Shown: piece after piece, positions 1 through 7,094 of the stretch
How the letters are laid out: every line of letters starts with the position of its first letter
How positions within the stretch are numbered: the first letter of the stretch is position 1
DNA from: Pseudomonadota bacterium
GTDB lineage: Bacteria > Pseudomonadota > Gammaproteobacteria > Burkholderiales > SG8-39
DNA: 11,027 nucleotides
Direction of reading: 5' to 3'
Assembly (NCBI GenBank): GCA_003242425.1
Contig: QGUL01000024.1
Coordinates: forward strand, 1 to 11,027
Made by a program: the position numbers and the translations under genes
The notes under the pieces: generated by a model
What the model saw: the letters and a program-made list of their open reading frames with translations, nothing else
What the model was told of the DNA's origin: nothing
Database searches by the model: none

Positions 1-1496
<1,496 letters not shown>

Positions 1497-1498
1497 CC

Positions 1499-2023
1499 AT
1501 GCTGATCATCGAACGCAAAGCCGATGCCTCCGCCGCGCCGTCGAGCGCGGAACTGGTGCTGCCTTTCGAGCTGCGCCAGAAGAGCCGCCTGCGCGCCGTC
1601 TTGAGCACCGGCGAGGAAGCCGCGCTCTTCATGCCGCGCGGCACGGTACTGCGCGACGGCGATTGTCTGCAGGCGGAAGACGGCCGCGTCGTGCGCGTGG
1701 TAGCGCAGGCCGAGTGCGTGCTGCACATTACCGCGCCCGACGCCCGTACGCTCACGCGCATCGCCTATCACCTCGGCAACCGCCACATGCCGCTGCAAGT
1801 CGGCGACGGCTGGCTGCGTGTGGAAGCGGACCATGTGCTGCGCGACATGGTGCTGGGCCTCGGCGGCGAAGCCGTCGAGACCGAAGCACCTTTCGAACCG
1901 GAAGCGGGCGCCTACGGCGGACACGGCGGCCACACCCATCCGCATTCGCACGGCAAGGGCGCGAAAATCCACGACCACTTCCACGATCACGCGCACGGGC
2001 ACAGCCATGACCACGGCCATTGA
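1499..2023 (+). CDS. ureE: Urease accessory nickel metallochaperone UreE with His-rich tail
   Basis: Delivers Ni(II) to the UreFG-urease apoprotein complex. The product is 174 aa, the usual size. It has the N-terminal peptide-binding-like domain (about 1-75) and the metal-binding domain with AYHLGNRHMPLQV. H96 of GNRH is the conserved interfacial nickel ligand; H91 and H112 are also present. The tail from residue 142 carries 14 histidines in 33 residues, alternating with D, G and T, as in Klebsiella-type nickel-storing UreE. The ATG lies two bases after the ureC stop with no clear ribosome-binding site, which suggests reinitiation. The frame stays open upstream through ureC, but homology begins at this Met (MLIIERK). 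The last 17 nt overlap ureF. Confidence 0.96.
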   Translation: MLIIERKADASAAPSSAELVLPFELRQKSRLRAVLSTGEEAALFMPRGTVLRDGDCLQAEDGRVVRVVAQAECVLHITAPDARTLTRIAYHLGNRHMPLQVGDGWLRVEADHVLRDMVLGLGGEAVETEAPFEPEAGAYGGHGGHTHPHSHGKGAKIHDHFHDHAHGHSHDHGH

Positions 2024-2686
2024 AGCGCTGCCGCTGTTGCGCCTGTTGCAGCTCAGCAGCCCCGCCCTGCCGGTGGGCGCGTACAGCTATTCGCAGGGAC
2101 TGGAATGGGCGGTGGAGGACGGCACCGTGCGCGACGCCGCCACCGCGCAACGCTGGATCGGTGACGTCCTGCGCTACACCATGGGCCGCTTCGAAGCGCC
2201 CGTGTGGCTGCGCCTGCACGCCGCCTGGCAACGCGACGATCTCGATGCGGTCGCGCATTGGAACGCGCGCTTCCTCGCCTCGCGCGAGTCCGCGGAACTG
2301 CGCGCCGAAACCCTGCAGATGGGCTACTCCCTGCGCGCGCTGTTGCGCGATCTGCGCGAGCTCGACGTCGCGCCGCTCGACGCCTTCGACGCGCTTTGCT
2401 ATCCGACCGCGGCCGCATTCGCCGCGGCGCGCTGGCGCATCGATGCGCAGGCCGGTCTGGTCGCCTACCTCTGGGCGTGGGCGGAGAACCTCGCCATGGC
2501 GGCCTTGAAAGCCGTGCCGCTCGGTCAGGTCGCTGGCCAGCGCATGCTGTCGGCGCTGCTGCCCGCGCTCGAAAGCGCCGCGCGCGAGGCCGCGACACTG
2601 GCCGACGCGGAACTCAGCAATTTCGCACCGGGACTCGCCATGGCGAGCAGCCTGCACGAAACCCAGTACAGCCGGCTCTTCCGATC

Positions 2687-2690
<4 letters not shown>
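2007..2690 (+). CDS. ureF: Urease accessory protein UreF
   Basis: Part of the UreD(H)-UreF-UreG maturation complex. UreF acts on the GTPase UreG and helps deliver nickel to the urease active site. The product is 227 aa, normal length, and mostly alpha-helical. The family motif [27 protein letters not shown] is near the N-terminus (about residues 14-38; quoted here in part: [16 protein letters not shown]). The end, [14 protein letters not shown], is the typical UreF C-terminal tail that contacts UreG and UreD. The start ATG at 2007 sits inside the ureE His-tail codons (17-nt overlap). The upstream extension of the frame has no UreF similarity. The stop overlaps the ureG start as ATGA. No independent Shine-Dalgarno is obvious, so coupling to ureE translation is likely. 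Confidence 0.96.
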
Positions 2691-3311
<621 letters not shown>

Positions 3312-3313
<2 letters not shown>

Positions 3314-3317
3314 GGAG
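3312..3317 (+). promoter_or_regulatory. Ribosome-binding site of hupE/ureJ
   Basis: AGGGAG starts within the ureG stop codon and lies 5 nt before the ATG at 3323. It is the clearest Shine-Dalgarno in the urease segment, and it fixes the start of the permease gene. Confidence 0.6.
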
Positions 3318-3322
3318 TCACC

Positions 3323-3895
3323 ATGATTCGTACACTCGCCTCGATCGTCCTGCTCACGTCTTGCGGCACGGCGCTGGCGCATCCCGGTCATCTGCACGCT
3401 GAGGGCTTCGGCGCCGGCTTCGCGCATCCCTTCATCGGACTCGATCATCTGCTTGCGATGCTGGCGGTCGGCGTGTATGCCGCACAACGGCAAGGTACGC
3501 GGGCGCTGCTTGCGCCGGCGCTCTTCGTCCTCGGCATGCTCGCCGGCGCCGCCTACGCCCTGCAGGGCGGCACCTTGCCCTATGTCGAACACGGCATCGC
3601 GCTTTCGGTGCTCGTGATCGGGCTGCTGATTGCCTTCATGCCCGCCGGTCGTGCCGGAACGAACGCGGCGCTCGCCTTCTTCGCCTGCGCCGCGGTATTG
3701 CACGGCTATGCGCACGGCGCGGAATTGCCGCCCGGCGCGACTGCCGCGCATTACATGGCCGGCTTCGCGCTCGCCACCGCGCTGTTGCACGGTGCGGGCT
3801 ATCTGCTCGGCAGGGCGCTCAATACGAAACATGTGTGGCGCCGTTCGGCCGGCCTTGCGGTCTCGGCAGCGGGCGCGGCGCTGGTCATGCTCTGA
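3323..3895 (+). CDS. hupE: HupE/UreJ family nickel transporter
   Basis: A 190 aa inner-membrane protein of the HupE/UreJ family, which is linked to Ni (or Co) uptake for urease and NiFe-hydrogenase. It has an N-terminal signal sequence (residues 1-19, ending TALA) followed by the family signature H20-P-G-H23, HPFIGLDHLLAMLAVG (35-50, containing H35 and D41-H42), E89-H90 and HGYAHG (127-132). The rest is hydrophobic, about six transmembrane helices. An LTSC string at residues 11-14 also fits a lipobox, but family members normally mature at the HPGH N-terminus, so type I cleavage is favoured. Its place right behind ureG argues for nickel import for urease; no hydrogenase genes are in view. The symbol ureJ would serve equally well. 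Confidence 0.93.
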   Translation: MIRTLASIVLLTSCGTALAHPGHLHAEGFGAGFAHPFIGLDHLLAMLAVGVYAAQRQGTRALLAPALFVLGMLAGAAYALQGGTLPYVEHGIALSVLVIGLLIAFMPAGRAGTNAALAFFACAAVLHGYAHGAELPPGATAAHYMAGFALATALLHGAGYLLGRALNTKHVWRRSAGLAVSAAGAALVML

Positions 3896-3920
3896 CCCGA
3901 AGCACGCCACCTCACCCTAC

Positions 3921-3949
3921 TTGTCCTCGACAGACAGCCGGCTTATAGA
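3921..3949 (+). promoter_or_regulatory. Candidate sigma70-like promoter for pagP
   Basis: TTGTCC (3921-3926) and TATAGA (3944-3949) are separated by 17 bp in the gap between hupE and the pagP homologue. They match the consensus at 3/6 and 4/6 positions. It would give a 5' leader of roughly 50 nt to the 4007 start. No PhoP-type GTTTA direct repeat was seen. The evidence is modest. Confidence 0.35.
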
Positions 3950-3953
3950 CCAT

Positions 3954-3973
3954 CAGCCGTAGCCGGACGGCTG
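3954..3973 (+). other. Perfect 7-bp hairpin in the hupE-pagP gap
   Basis: CAGCCGT and ACGGCTG flank the 6-nt loop AGCCGG. No T-run follows, so it is not a standard intrinsic terminator. It could be a weak or Rho-assisted terminator of the urease operon, or a structure in the pagP leader just before the first possible start codon (3983). Confidence 0.4.
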
Positions 3974-4006
3974 CGCCATTGCATGGCGTTTGCTTCCCGG
4001 GCGGGC

Positions 4007-4588
4007 ATGAAAGCGCTGCTGTGCGCCCTGCTCGCCCTGTCCGCAGCCGGTCCGCTGCGTGCCGCCGACGGTTGGTGGGAAACCGTCAAGGACACCACGC
4101 CCTACGGCCTCGCGGATGAAGCCGAACGGGCGGAAGGCTACTGGCACGGCCTTCGCGCCGGGAGCGCAAGCATCGCCCGCGACGGGCGCTGGGAGCTGCT
4201 GCTGTCCGGCTATGCCTGGCACGAGGAGGGCGACCGGTACAACGAAAAGGCGTGGGGACTCGGGATCGCCAGACGCGTGACGGACGCGCGCGGAAACGAA
4301 CGTCTGCTCTATGCGCTGGCGAGCAAGGATTCCTACAGCAAACCGCAATACCTCGCCGGCTACGCCTGGCTCGCGCGCTGGCCGCTCGGCGAAAAGCTGC
4401 AATTCGGCGCCGGCTATACCGCCTTTCTCATGGCGCGCAGCAAGTACGGGCCGGGCAATTACATCCCCTTCCCCGGCGTGCTGCCGGTGGCGAGCCTCGG
4501 TACCGAACGCATGAACCTCATGGCGGCCTACGTACCCGCCTTTGCGGGCGGCAACGTGTTGTTCGTCTTCGGCCGCATCGGTTTCTGA
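4007..4588 (+). CDS. pagP: PagP-family lipid A palmitoyltransferase
   Basis: Outer-membrane beta-barrel enzyme that moves palmitate from a phospholipid to lipid A, changing outer-membrane permeability and innate immune recognition. From the Met at 4007 (193 aa) there is a normal signal peptide (cleavage near residue 19, PLRA). The E. coli catalytic triad H33, D76, S77 is matched by H72 in SGYAWHEEG and D108-S109 in ASKDSYSK. Other family strings are DRYNEKAWGLG, LQFGAGYTAFLMAR, GNYIPFPGVLPVASLG and a barrel-type C-terminus ending in Phe. The segment between the signal peptide and the catalytic His is longer than in E. coli. An in-frame ATG at 3983 would add eight residues (MAFASRAG); 4007 is preferred for its compact signal peptide. 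The gene ends 1 nt before the convergent zeta-kinase stop. Confidence 0.88.
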   Translation: MKALLCALLALSAAGPLRAADGWWETVKDTTPYGLADEAERAEGYWHGLRAGSASIARDGRWELLLSGYAWHEEGDRYNEKAWGLGIARRVTDARGNERLLYALASKDSYSKPQYLAGYAWLARWPLGEKLQFGAGYTAFLMARSKYGPGNYIPFPGVLPVASLGTERMNLMAAYVPAFAGGNVLFVFGRIGF

Positions 4589-4589
4589 A

Positions 4590-5207
4590 TCAGGGCAACA
4601 ACTCGCGCGCCCAGTCCGGCAGGCTGCGCGCCCTGTAGGTGCGCTTGCCGCGTTCGTAGGTCGCGATATGGCGGTACGGCTCGGTCGCCGAGCTGTTGTC
4701 GAGCACCAGCGCAAGATCGACGAACGTCAGCGCCTGGCGCAGGTTCGCGAGCGTGCGCGGAAAGCGCTCGAGCAGCTTGTCGTCCGGCACGTCGTGGCCG
4801 CCGCCTTCGATGCGCTGCACCACCCGGGCGATGGAAAGCTGCACGTCCGCCAGTCCGATGAACACCAGGAAGATCGCGTAGCCCCGCGCCTGCGCTTCGC
4901 GCAGGAACGCCACCTTGTCGCCCACCGGATCGGAGAACACCGTCTCCATGCAGAACGAGACCTTGCGCGCCGCGAGCGCCCGGCGTTCCTTGTCCGCGAT
5001 CGCGGCCGCCTCGTAGGCCACGCGCTCGGGCGCTTCCGGATCGAGCATGCGCGCGATGCGGTCGGCGTTGACGAACGGCCAGCCGAGATCGGCGAGGAAG
5101 TGATCGTAGAACGTGGTCTTGCCGGCGCCGTTGGAGCCGGCCAGCACGACGATGGTCGGACCGTTGCGCAGGCGGCGGCGAGCCTCGGCCAGGCTCGCCG
5201 TCTTCAT
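4590..5207 (-). CDS. Small zeta-toxin family P-loop kinase
   Basis: A 205 aa protein of the zeta-toxin/AAA kinase type. The best-studied zeta toxins phosphorylate UDP-N-acetylglucosamine and block cell-wall synthesis; the substrate here is not known. Visible motifs are Walker A GSNGAGKTT (24-32) after a beta-strand TIVVLAG, VNADRIA (46-52), METVFSDP (87-94), FIGL (116-119) and a lid-like RVVQRIEGGGHDVPDDKLLERF (128-149; key residues R128, H138, D139, R149). It is shorter than streptococcal zeta and resembles the chromosomal subfamily. Its ATG overlaps the stop of the ParD-like gene by 4 nt (ATGA), so the two are translationally coupled with the presumed antitoxin first. Toxicity is inferred from family and gene order; it may be a non-toxic kinase. 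Confidence 0.85.
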   Translation of the reverse strand: MKTASLAEARRRLRNGPTIVVLAGSNGAGKTTFYDHFLADLGWPFVNADRIARMLDPEAPERVAYEAAAIADKERRALAARKVSFCMETVFSDPVGDKVAFLREAQARGYAIFLVFIGLADVQLSIARVVQRIEGGGHDVPDDKLLERFPRTLANLRQALTFVDLALVLDNSSATEPYRHIATYERGKRTYRARSLPDWARELLP

Positions 5208-5662
5208 CGCGTCGCGACCTTCTTCTTCGCGCGTGCACTCACGCCGCAGTCGCAGGCGATGCCGGCAGGATGCTGATGCATGAACCGGCGGCCTTCGAAA
5301 CGGCCGACGGTGCGCTTGCCGTCCGCCTCGATGCGCACGATGTAACCGGGATGCTCGGGCAAGGCTTCATAGACCGGCCGGCCCTGCGCGCGCAGGACTT
5401 CGACGATCTGGCCGCGACCGCGCGACGACTTGAGCACGCTCTCCAGCCGGGCGCGCATGTCGGCGCGCGTCGTCTCCGGACGGCTTCGGGAAAGATCGGC
5501 GAGCTTCAGGCGCAGCACTTCCTCGTAGGAGAGCACGGCTTCCGCCGCGCGGCCGAGCTTGGCCCAGTGTTCGATTTGCGAGGTGATGGTACGGTCGGTG
5601 GCTTCGGCCTCCATGCGGGCCGCGAGCACCAACTCGTCCGAGAGCTTGACCGGCATGCCCAT
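5204..5662 (-). CDS. ParD-like (ribbon-helix-helix) antitoxin
   Basis: A 152 aa protein from the ATG at 5662. The N-terminus PVKLSDELVLAARMEAEA.. with TITSQIEHWAKLGR fits ParD-like ribbon-helix-helix antitoxins, which dimerise, bind their own operator and neutralise the partner toxin. The middle (about 45-95) looks helical. The C-terminal part holds a beta-rich segment YIVRIEADGKRTVGRFEGRRF, then a possible metal site HQHPAGIACDCG (H129, H131, C137, C139) and a basic tail. The start is set by GGAGG at 5668-5672; a second ATG at 5656 and an upstream TTG at 5689 are less likely. The 4-nt overlap with the kinase gene and the palindromic operator upstream support a toxin-antitoxin operon. The long C-terminus is unusual for plain ParD. 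Confidence 0.8.
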   Translation of the reverse strand: MGMPVKLSDELVLAARMEAEATDRTITSQIEHWAKLGRAAEAVLSYEEVLRLKLADLSRSRPETTRADMRARLESVLKSSRGRGQIVEVLRAQGRPVYEALPEHPGYIVRIEADGKRTVGRFEGRRFMHQHPAGIACDCGVSARAKKKVATR

Positions 5663-5667
5663 GGCCG

Positions 5668-5672
5668 CCTCC
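5668..5672 (-). promoter_or_regulatory. Ribosome-binding site that fixes the antitoxin start
   Basis: GGAGG on the - strand lies 5 nt before ATG 5662 and 11 nt before the in-frame ATG 5656. The spacing favours 5662. It lies downstream of, and excludes, the upstream TTG at 5689. Confidence 0.7.
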
Positions 5673-5681
5673 GGGAGCGTT

Positions 5682-5698
5682 GGTAGCAAATTACTACC
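5682..5698. promoter_or_regulatory. Palindromic operator of the toxin-antitoxin operon
   Basis: GGTAGCAAATTACTACC is a 17-bp palindrome with one mismatched pair (outer arms GGTAG/CTACC, inner AA/TT). It lies 20-36 bp upstream of the antitoxin ATG and just downstream of a -10-like element, where a repressor would block initiation. It is AT-rich against a very GC-rich background. Autorepression by the ParD-like protein is the natural reading but is inferred. Confidence 0.65.
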
Positions 5699-5700
5699 GC

Positions 5701-5729
5701 AACTTACTCCCCGGCGAAGCGCCGGTCAA
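5701..5729 (-). promoter_or_regulatory. Sigma70-like promoter of the antitoxin-kinase operon
   Basis: On the - strand, TTGACC (5729-5724) and TAAGTT (5706-5701) are 17 bp apart. The -35 matches consensus at 5/6 positions; the -10 is weak (3/6). The predicted start near 5694 falls inside the palindrome at 5682-5698. The whole promoter fits between the stop of the 90 aa gene and the antitoxin, so the operon can be transcribed on its own. Confidence 0.55.
5711..5725 (-). other. GC hairpin between the 90 aa gene and the antitoxin
   Basis: CCGGCG and CGCCGG form a perfect 6-bp stem around a 3-nt loop, 11 nt past the stop of the 90 aa gene. There is no T-run after it on the - strand, so termination is possible but unproven. 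It sits in the spacer of the toxin-antitoxin promoter. Confidence 0.4.
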
Positions 5730-5735
5730 GCGCGC

Positions 5736-6008
5736 CTAGCGGCGGCGTTCGCCGCGCTCCCGGTAGACGTCGCGTCCGTAGTCCTTGATGTCGCGGCGCA
5801 ACTGGCGCCGCTCCTCCGGCGAAAGGCTGTCGCGGCGCGAACGGCGCTCGACGTCCTGCCGGCGTTCCTCGTGCCCGCGGTCGCGCCAGTCGTCGGCGCG
5901 CCGTTCGCTGCGATCGTAGTGCCGCCCGCCTCCGTCGCGATCGGCCATGGCCGGCGCAGCCGCCGCAAGGCAGCAAAGCATGCCGATCAGCACATAGAGG
6001 CGTTTCAT
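5736..6008 (-). CDS. Small exported Arg-rich protein (90 aa), function unknown
   Basis: No known function recognised. The 90 aa product has a signal peptide (residues 1-22, ending AMA), then a highly charged Arg/Asp-rich mature part, and a helical end SLSPEERRQLRRDIKDYGRD + VYRER (61-85). That end aligns without gaps to the C-terminus of the neighbouring 122 aa protein: both have LSxxER at the start and R-x-(I/V)-Y-x-E-R at the end. LSPEER also resembles the LTxxQ motifs of Spy/CpxP periplasmic proteins, but the rest does not obviously match. A periplasmic location is likely. It lies 71 nt downstream of the 122 aa gene on the same strand, with a strong hairpin between them. The ATG at 6008 gives the signal peptide; the ribosome-binding site is weak. 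Confidence 0.72.
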   Translation of the reverse strand: MKRLYVLIGMLCCLAAAAPAMADRDGGGRHYDRSERRADDWRDRGHEERRQDVERRSRRDSLSPEERRQLRRDIKDYGRDVYRERGERRR

Positions 6009-6034
6009 CGTTCGTACGCTCGAAATGGGTTCGG

Positions 6035-6075
6035 GAATCGCGATGCTCCGGCCGGGCGCCCGGCCCGGCCGATTC
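6035..6075 (-). other. Strong hairpin between the 122 aa and 90 aa genes
   Basis: A perfect 16-bp palindrome GGCCGGGCGCCCGGCC at 6050-6065 lies inside an outer complementary pair, GAATCG (6035-6040) and CGATTC (6070-6075). Read on the - strand it starts 4 nt after the stop of the 122 aa gene and is not followed by a T-run. It could be an mRNA-stabilising or attenuating structure that lowers expression of the downstream gene. Confidence 0.5.
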
Positions 6076-6079
6076 GTTC

Positions 6080-6448
6080 TCAGGCGCGCCGACGCTGCGC
6101 ATCGTGACGCTCATTGTAAATAGCGCGCTGTACCCTGTTAAGCGCGTGCCACAGCTTCTCCCGCTCGTCGCGGCTCAGACGGCCGTCGCGCTCGTAACGC
6201 GCCTTCAGTTGCGCGATGCGCTCGTGCTCGCGCAACAGTTTACGCGCCTCCTGGCGCGTCAGCTCGCCGCGGCGGATGCCGGCGCGGATTTCCTGGCGCT
6301 GACGCAGCAGCGCGCGCTCGATGCCGTCGTCGAAGTGGCGGACGTGCGCCGGCTTGAATGCCACGTGATGCGTGTGCGGCGTACCGGCGCTGGCGACGAC
6401 GGGCAGCCCAAGCAGCAGGATCAGCAGCAGATTCTTGGTATTCAGCAT
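6080..6448 (-). CDS. Periplasmic protein (122 aa) with tandem degenerate EF-hand-like repeats
   Basis: A member of a widespread proteobacterial family of small exported hypothetical proteins; no function is known to me. It has a signal peptide (1-21, ending ASA) and then a His-containing N-terminus (GTPHTHH). Two repeats spaced 28 residues apart follow: GELTRQEARKLL (61-72) and GRLSRDEREKLW (89-100). The second reads RDGRLSRDE, like an EF-hand loop with Gly at position 6 and Glu at 12 but no Asp at position 1, so calcium binding is doubtful. The C-terminus (LSRDEREKL..AIYNERHD) resembles the 90 aa neighbour. The start has a good AGAGGAG site 8 nt upstream. Two TGTAA/TGTTT boxes and a -10-like hexamer lie upstream, suggesting OmpR control. 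Confidence 0.8.
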   Translation of the reverse strand: MLNTKNLLLILLLGLPVVASAGTPHTHHVAFKPAHVRHFDDGIERALLRQRQEIRAGIRRGELTRQEARKLLREHERIAQLKARYERDGRLSRDEREKLWHALNRVQRAIYNERHDAQRRRA

Positions 6449-6456
6449 TTGCGTCT

Positions 6457-6463
6457 CTCCTCT
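6457..6463 (-). promoter_or_regulatory. Ribosome-binding site of the 122 aa gene
   Basis: AGAGGAG on the - strand lies 8 nt before ATG 6448. It supports this start and the - strand as the coding strand. Confidence 0.6.
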
Positions 6464-6492
6464 GTCGAACCGGATGCGATCGGTGCAGAGGC

Positions 6493-6498
6493 ACTGTA
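6493..6498 (-). promoter_or_regulatory. -10-like element upstream of the 122 aa gene
   Basis: TACAGT on the - strand matches TATAAT at 4/6. It is exactly 9 nt downstream of the proximal TGTAA/TGTTT box. No -35 hexamer is at the expected distance; that place is taken by the box, as at activator-dependent promoters. The predicted leader is about 38 nt. Confidence 0.45.
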
Positions 6499-6507
6499 GC
6501 GACGCGA

Positions 6508-6554
6508 TGTAAACCTACTGTTTGAGCACGGCGCGGATTTGTAAGCGTGTGTTT
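6508..6554. promoter_or_regulatory. Pair of OmpR-like boxes upstream of the 122 aa gene
   Basis: Box 1 (6508-6523) is TGTAAACCTACTGTTT and box 2 (6540-6554) is TGTAAGCGTGTGTTT. Half-sites TGTAA and TGTTT are 11 and 10 bp apart, one helical turn, as expected for a head-to-tail dimer of an OmpR-family regulator. The boxes begin 32 bp apart. Box 2 lies just downstream of the lipoprotein stop codon on the - strand. A similar pair is at 7095-7140. Confidence 0.6.
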
Positions 6555-6561
6555 CGCGGCG

Positions 6562-7053
6562 CTACCGGCTGCCGCGGCCGCCCGAGCGCATGCCTGCGCC
6601 GAAGCCGCGCGACCCGTCGAAGCTCCGCCGCGTGCCGCGGTCCGCGCCGCCCCAGCGGCGCTCGTCGCGCGACCAACGGCGCTCACCTTCGGATCGCCGT
6701 TGCGGCCCGCGCCCGGCATCCGCCTCGTCCCGGTCGCGTCCGCCGCGCCAGCGCGTGCCGCGATCGCGGCCGTCATGGTCCCGTTGAGCCCCGGGCGGAT
6801 GGGCGTCCTGGCCGCGCCCGCGCGGCTTGCCGTCACGCACATGCGGTCCGTTGTGGCCGTGGCGATCGACGTGGTAATGGCGGATACGCGGAACGGAGTG
6901 CTGATGGTAGAAGAACAGGCCGCCGTAGAACGGGTAGGGTTCGTAATAGTGATACGCGCGATAGGGATCGTACGGCGCTTCGTAGTAGGTCGTCGCGCAG
7001 CCGGACAAGCCCGCCGCGAGCAATCCCGCCAGCCATATCCGCGCGCTTCTCAT
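6562..7053 (-). CDS. Tyr/Arg-rich lipoprotein (163 aa), function unknown
   Basis: No family recognised with certainty. From ATG 7053 the 163 aa product has a lipoprotein signal peptide with lipobox LSGC (C19). A Tyr/Pro-rich segment follows (22-50; TTYYEAPYDPYRAYHYYEPY at its start), then a His-rich stretch (50-75) and a long low-complexity Arg/Gly/Asp region to the C-terminus. It is probably anchored in the outer membrane and exposed to the periplasm. The - strand is favoured over the overlapping + strand frames because of the lipobox, the GGAG ribosome-binding site at 7060-7063 (6 nt spacing) and the upstream promoter elements. The frame is open further upstream to 7179, but that extension would bury the signal peptide. 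It diverges from ompR with two OmpR-like boxes between them. Confidence 0.75.
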   Translation of the reverse strand: MRSARIWLAGLLAAGLSGCATTYYEAPYDPYRAYHYYEPYPFYGGLFFYHQHSVPRIRHYHVDRHGHNGPHVRDGKPRGRGQDAHPPGAQRDHDGRDRGTRWRGGRDRDEADAGRGPQRRSEGERRWSRDERRWGGADRGTRRSFDGSRGFGAGMRSGGRGSR

Positions 7054-7059
7054 CGCTTG

Positions 7060-7063
7060 CTCC
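7060..7063 (-). promoter_or_regulatory. Ribosome-binding site that fixes the lipoprotein start
   Basis: GGAG on the - strand lies 6 nt before ATG 7053 and places the lipobox Cys at residue 19. This decides against the 42-residue upstream extension. Confidence 0.6.
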
Positions 7064-7079
7064 GTCCGGCCACCCCGCC

Positions 7080-7085
7080 ACCCTA
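7080..7085 (-). promoter_or_regulatory. -10-like element upstream of the lipoprotein gene
   Basis: TAGGGT on the - strand (3/6 match to TATAAT) is exactly 9 nt downstream of box 3, the same distance as at the 122 aa promoter. No -35 hexamer is seen. The predicted leader is about 20 nt. Confidence 0.4.
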
Positions 7086-7094
7086 GCGCGGGCG

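Noticed and set aside
1975..2023. The His-codon repeats at the ureE end as a DNA-level tandem repeat
   Set aside because: Codons CAC/CAT alternate with varied residues. The pattern is set by the metal-binding tail, not by an exact DNA repeat.
4542..5276. + strand open frame (244 codons) opposite the zeta kinase
   Set aside because: It is antisense to a gene with a clear Walker A motif and ends in Ala/Arg-rich shadow sequence.
6115..6140. TGTAAATAGCG...TGTTA as a fifth OmpR-like box
   Set aside because: The half-sites are 21 bp apart rather than 10-11, and the site lies inside the coding region of the 122 aa gene. It is probably chance.
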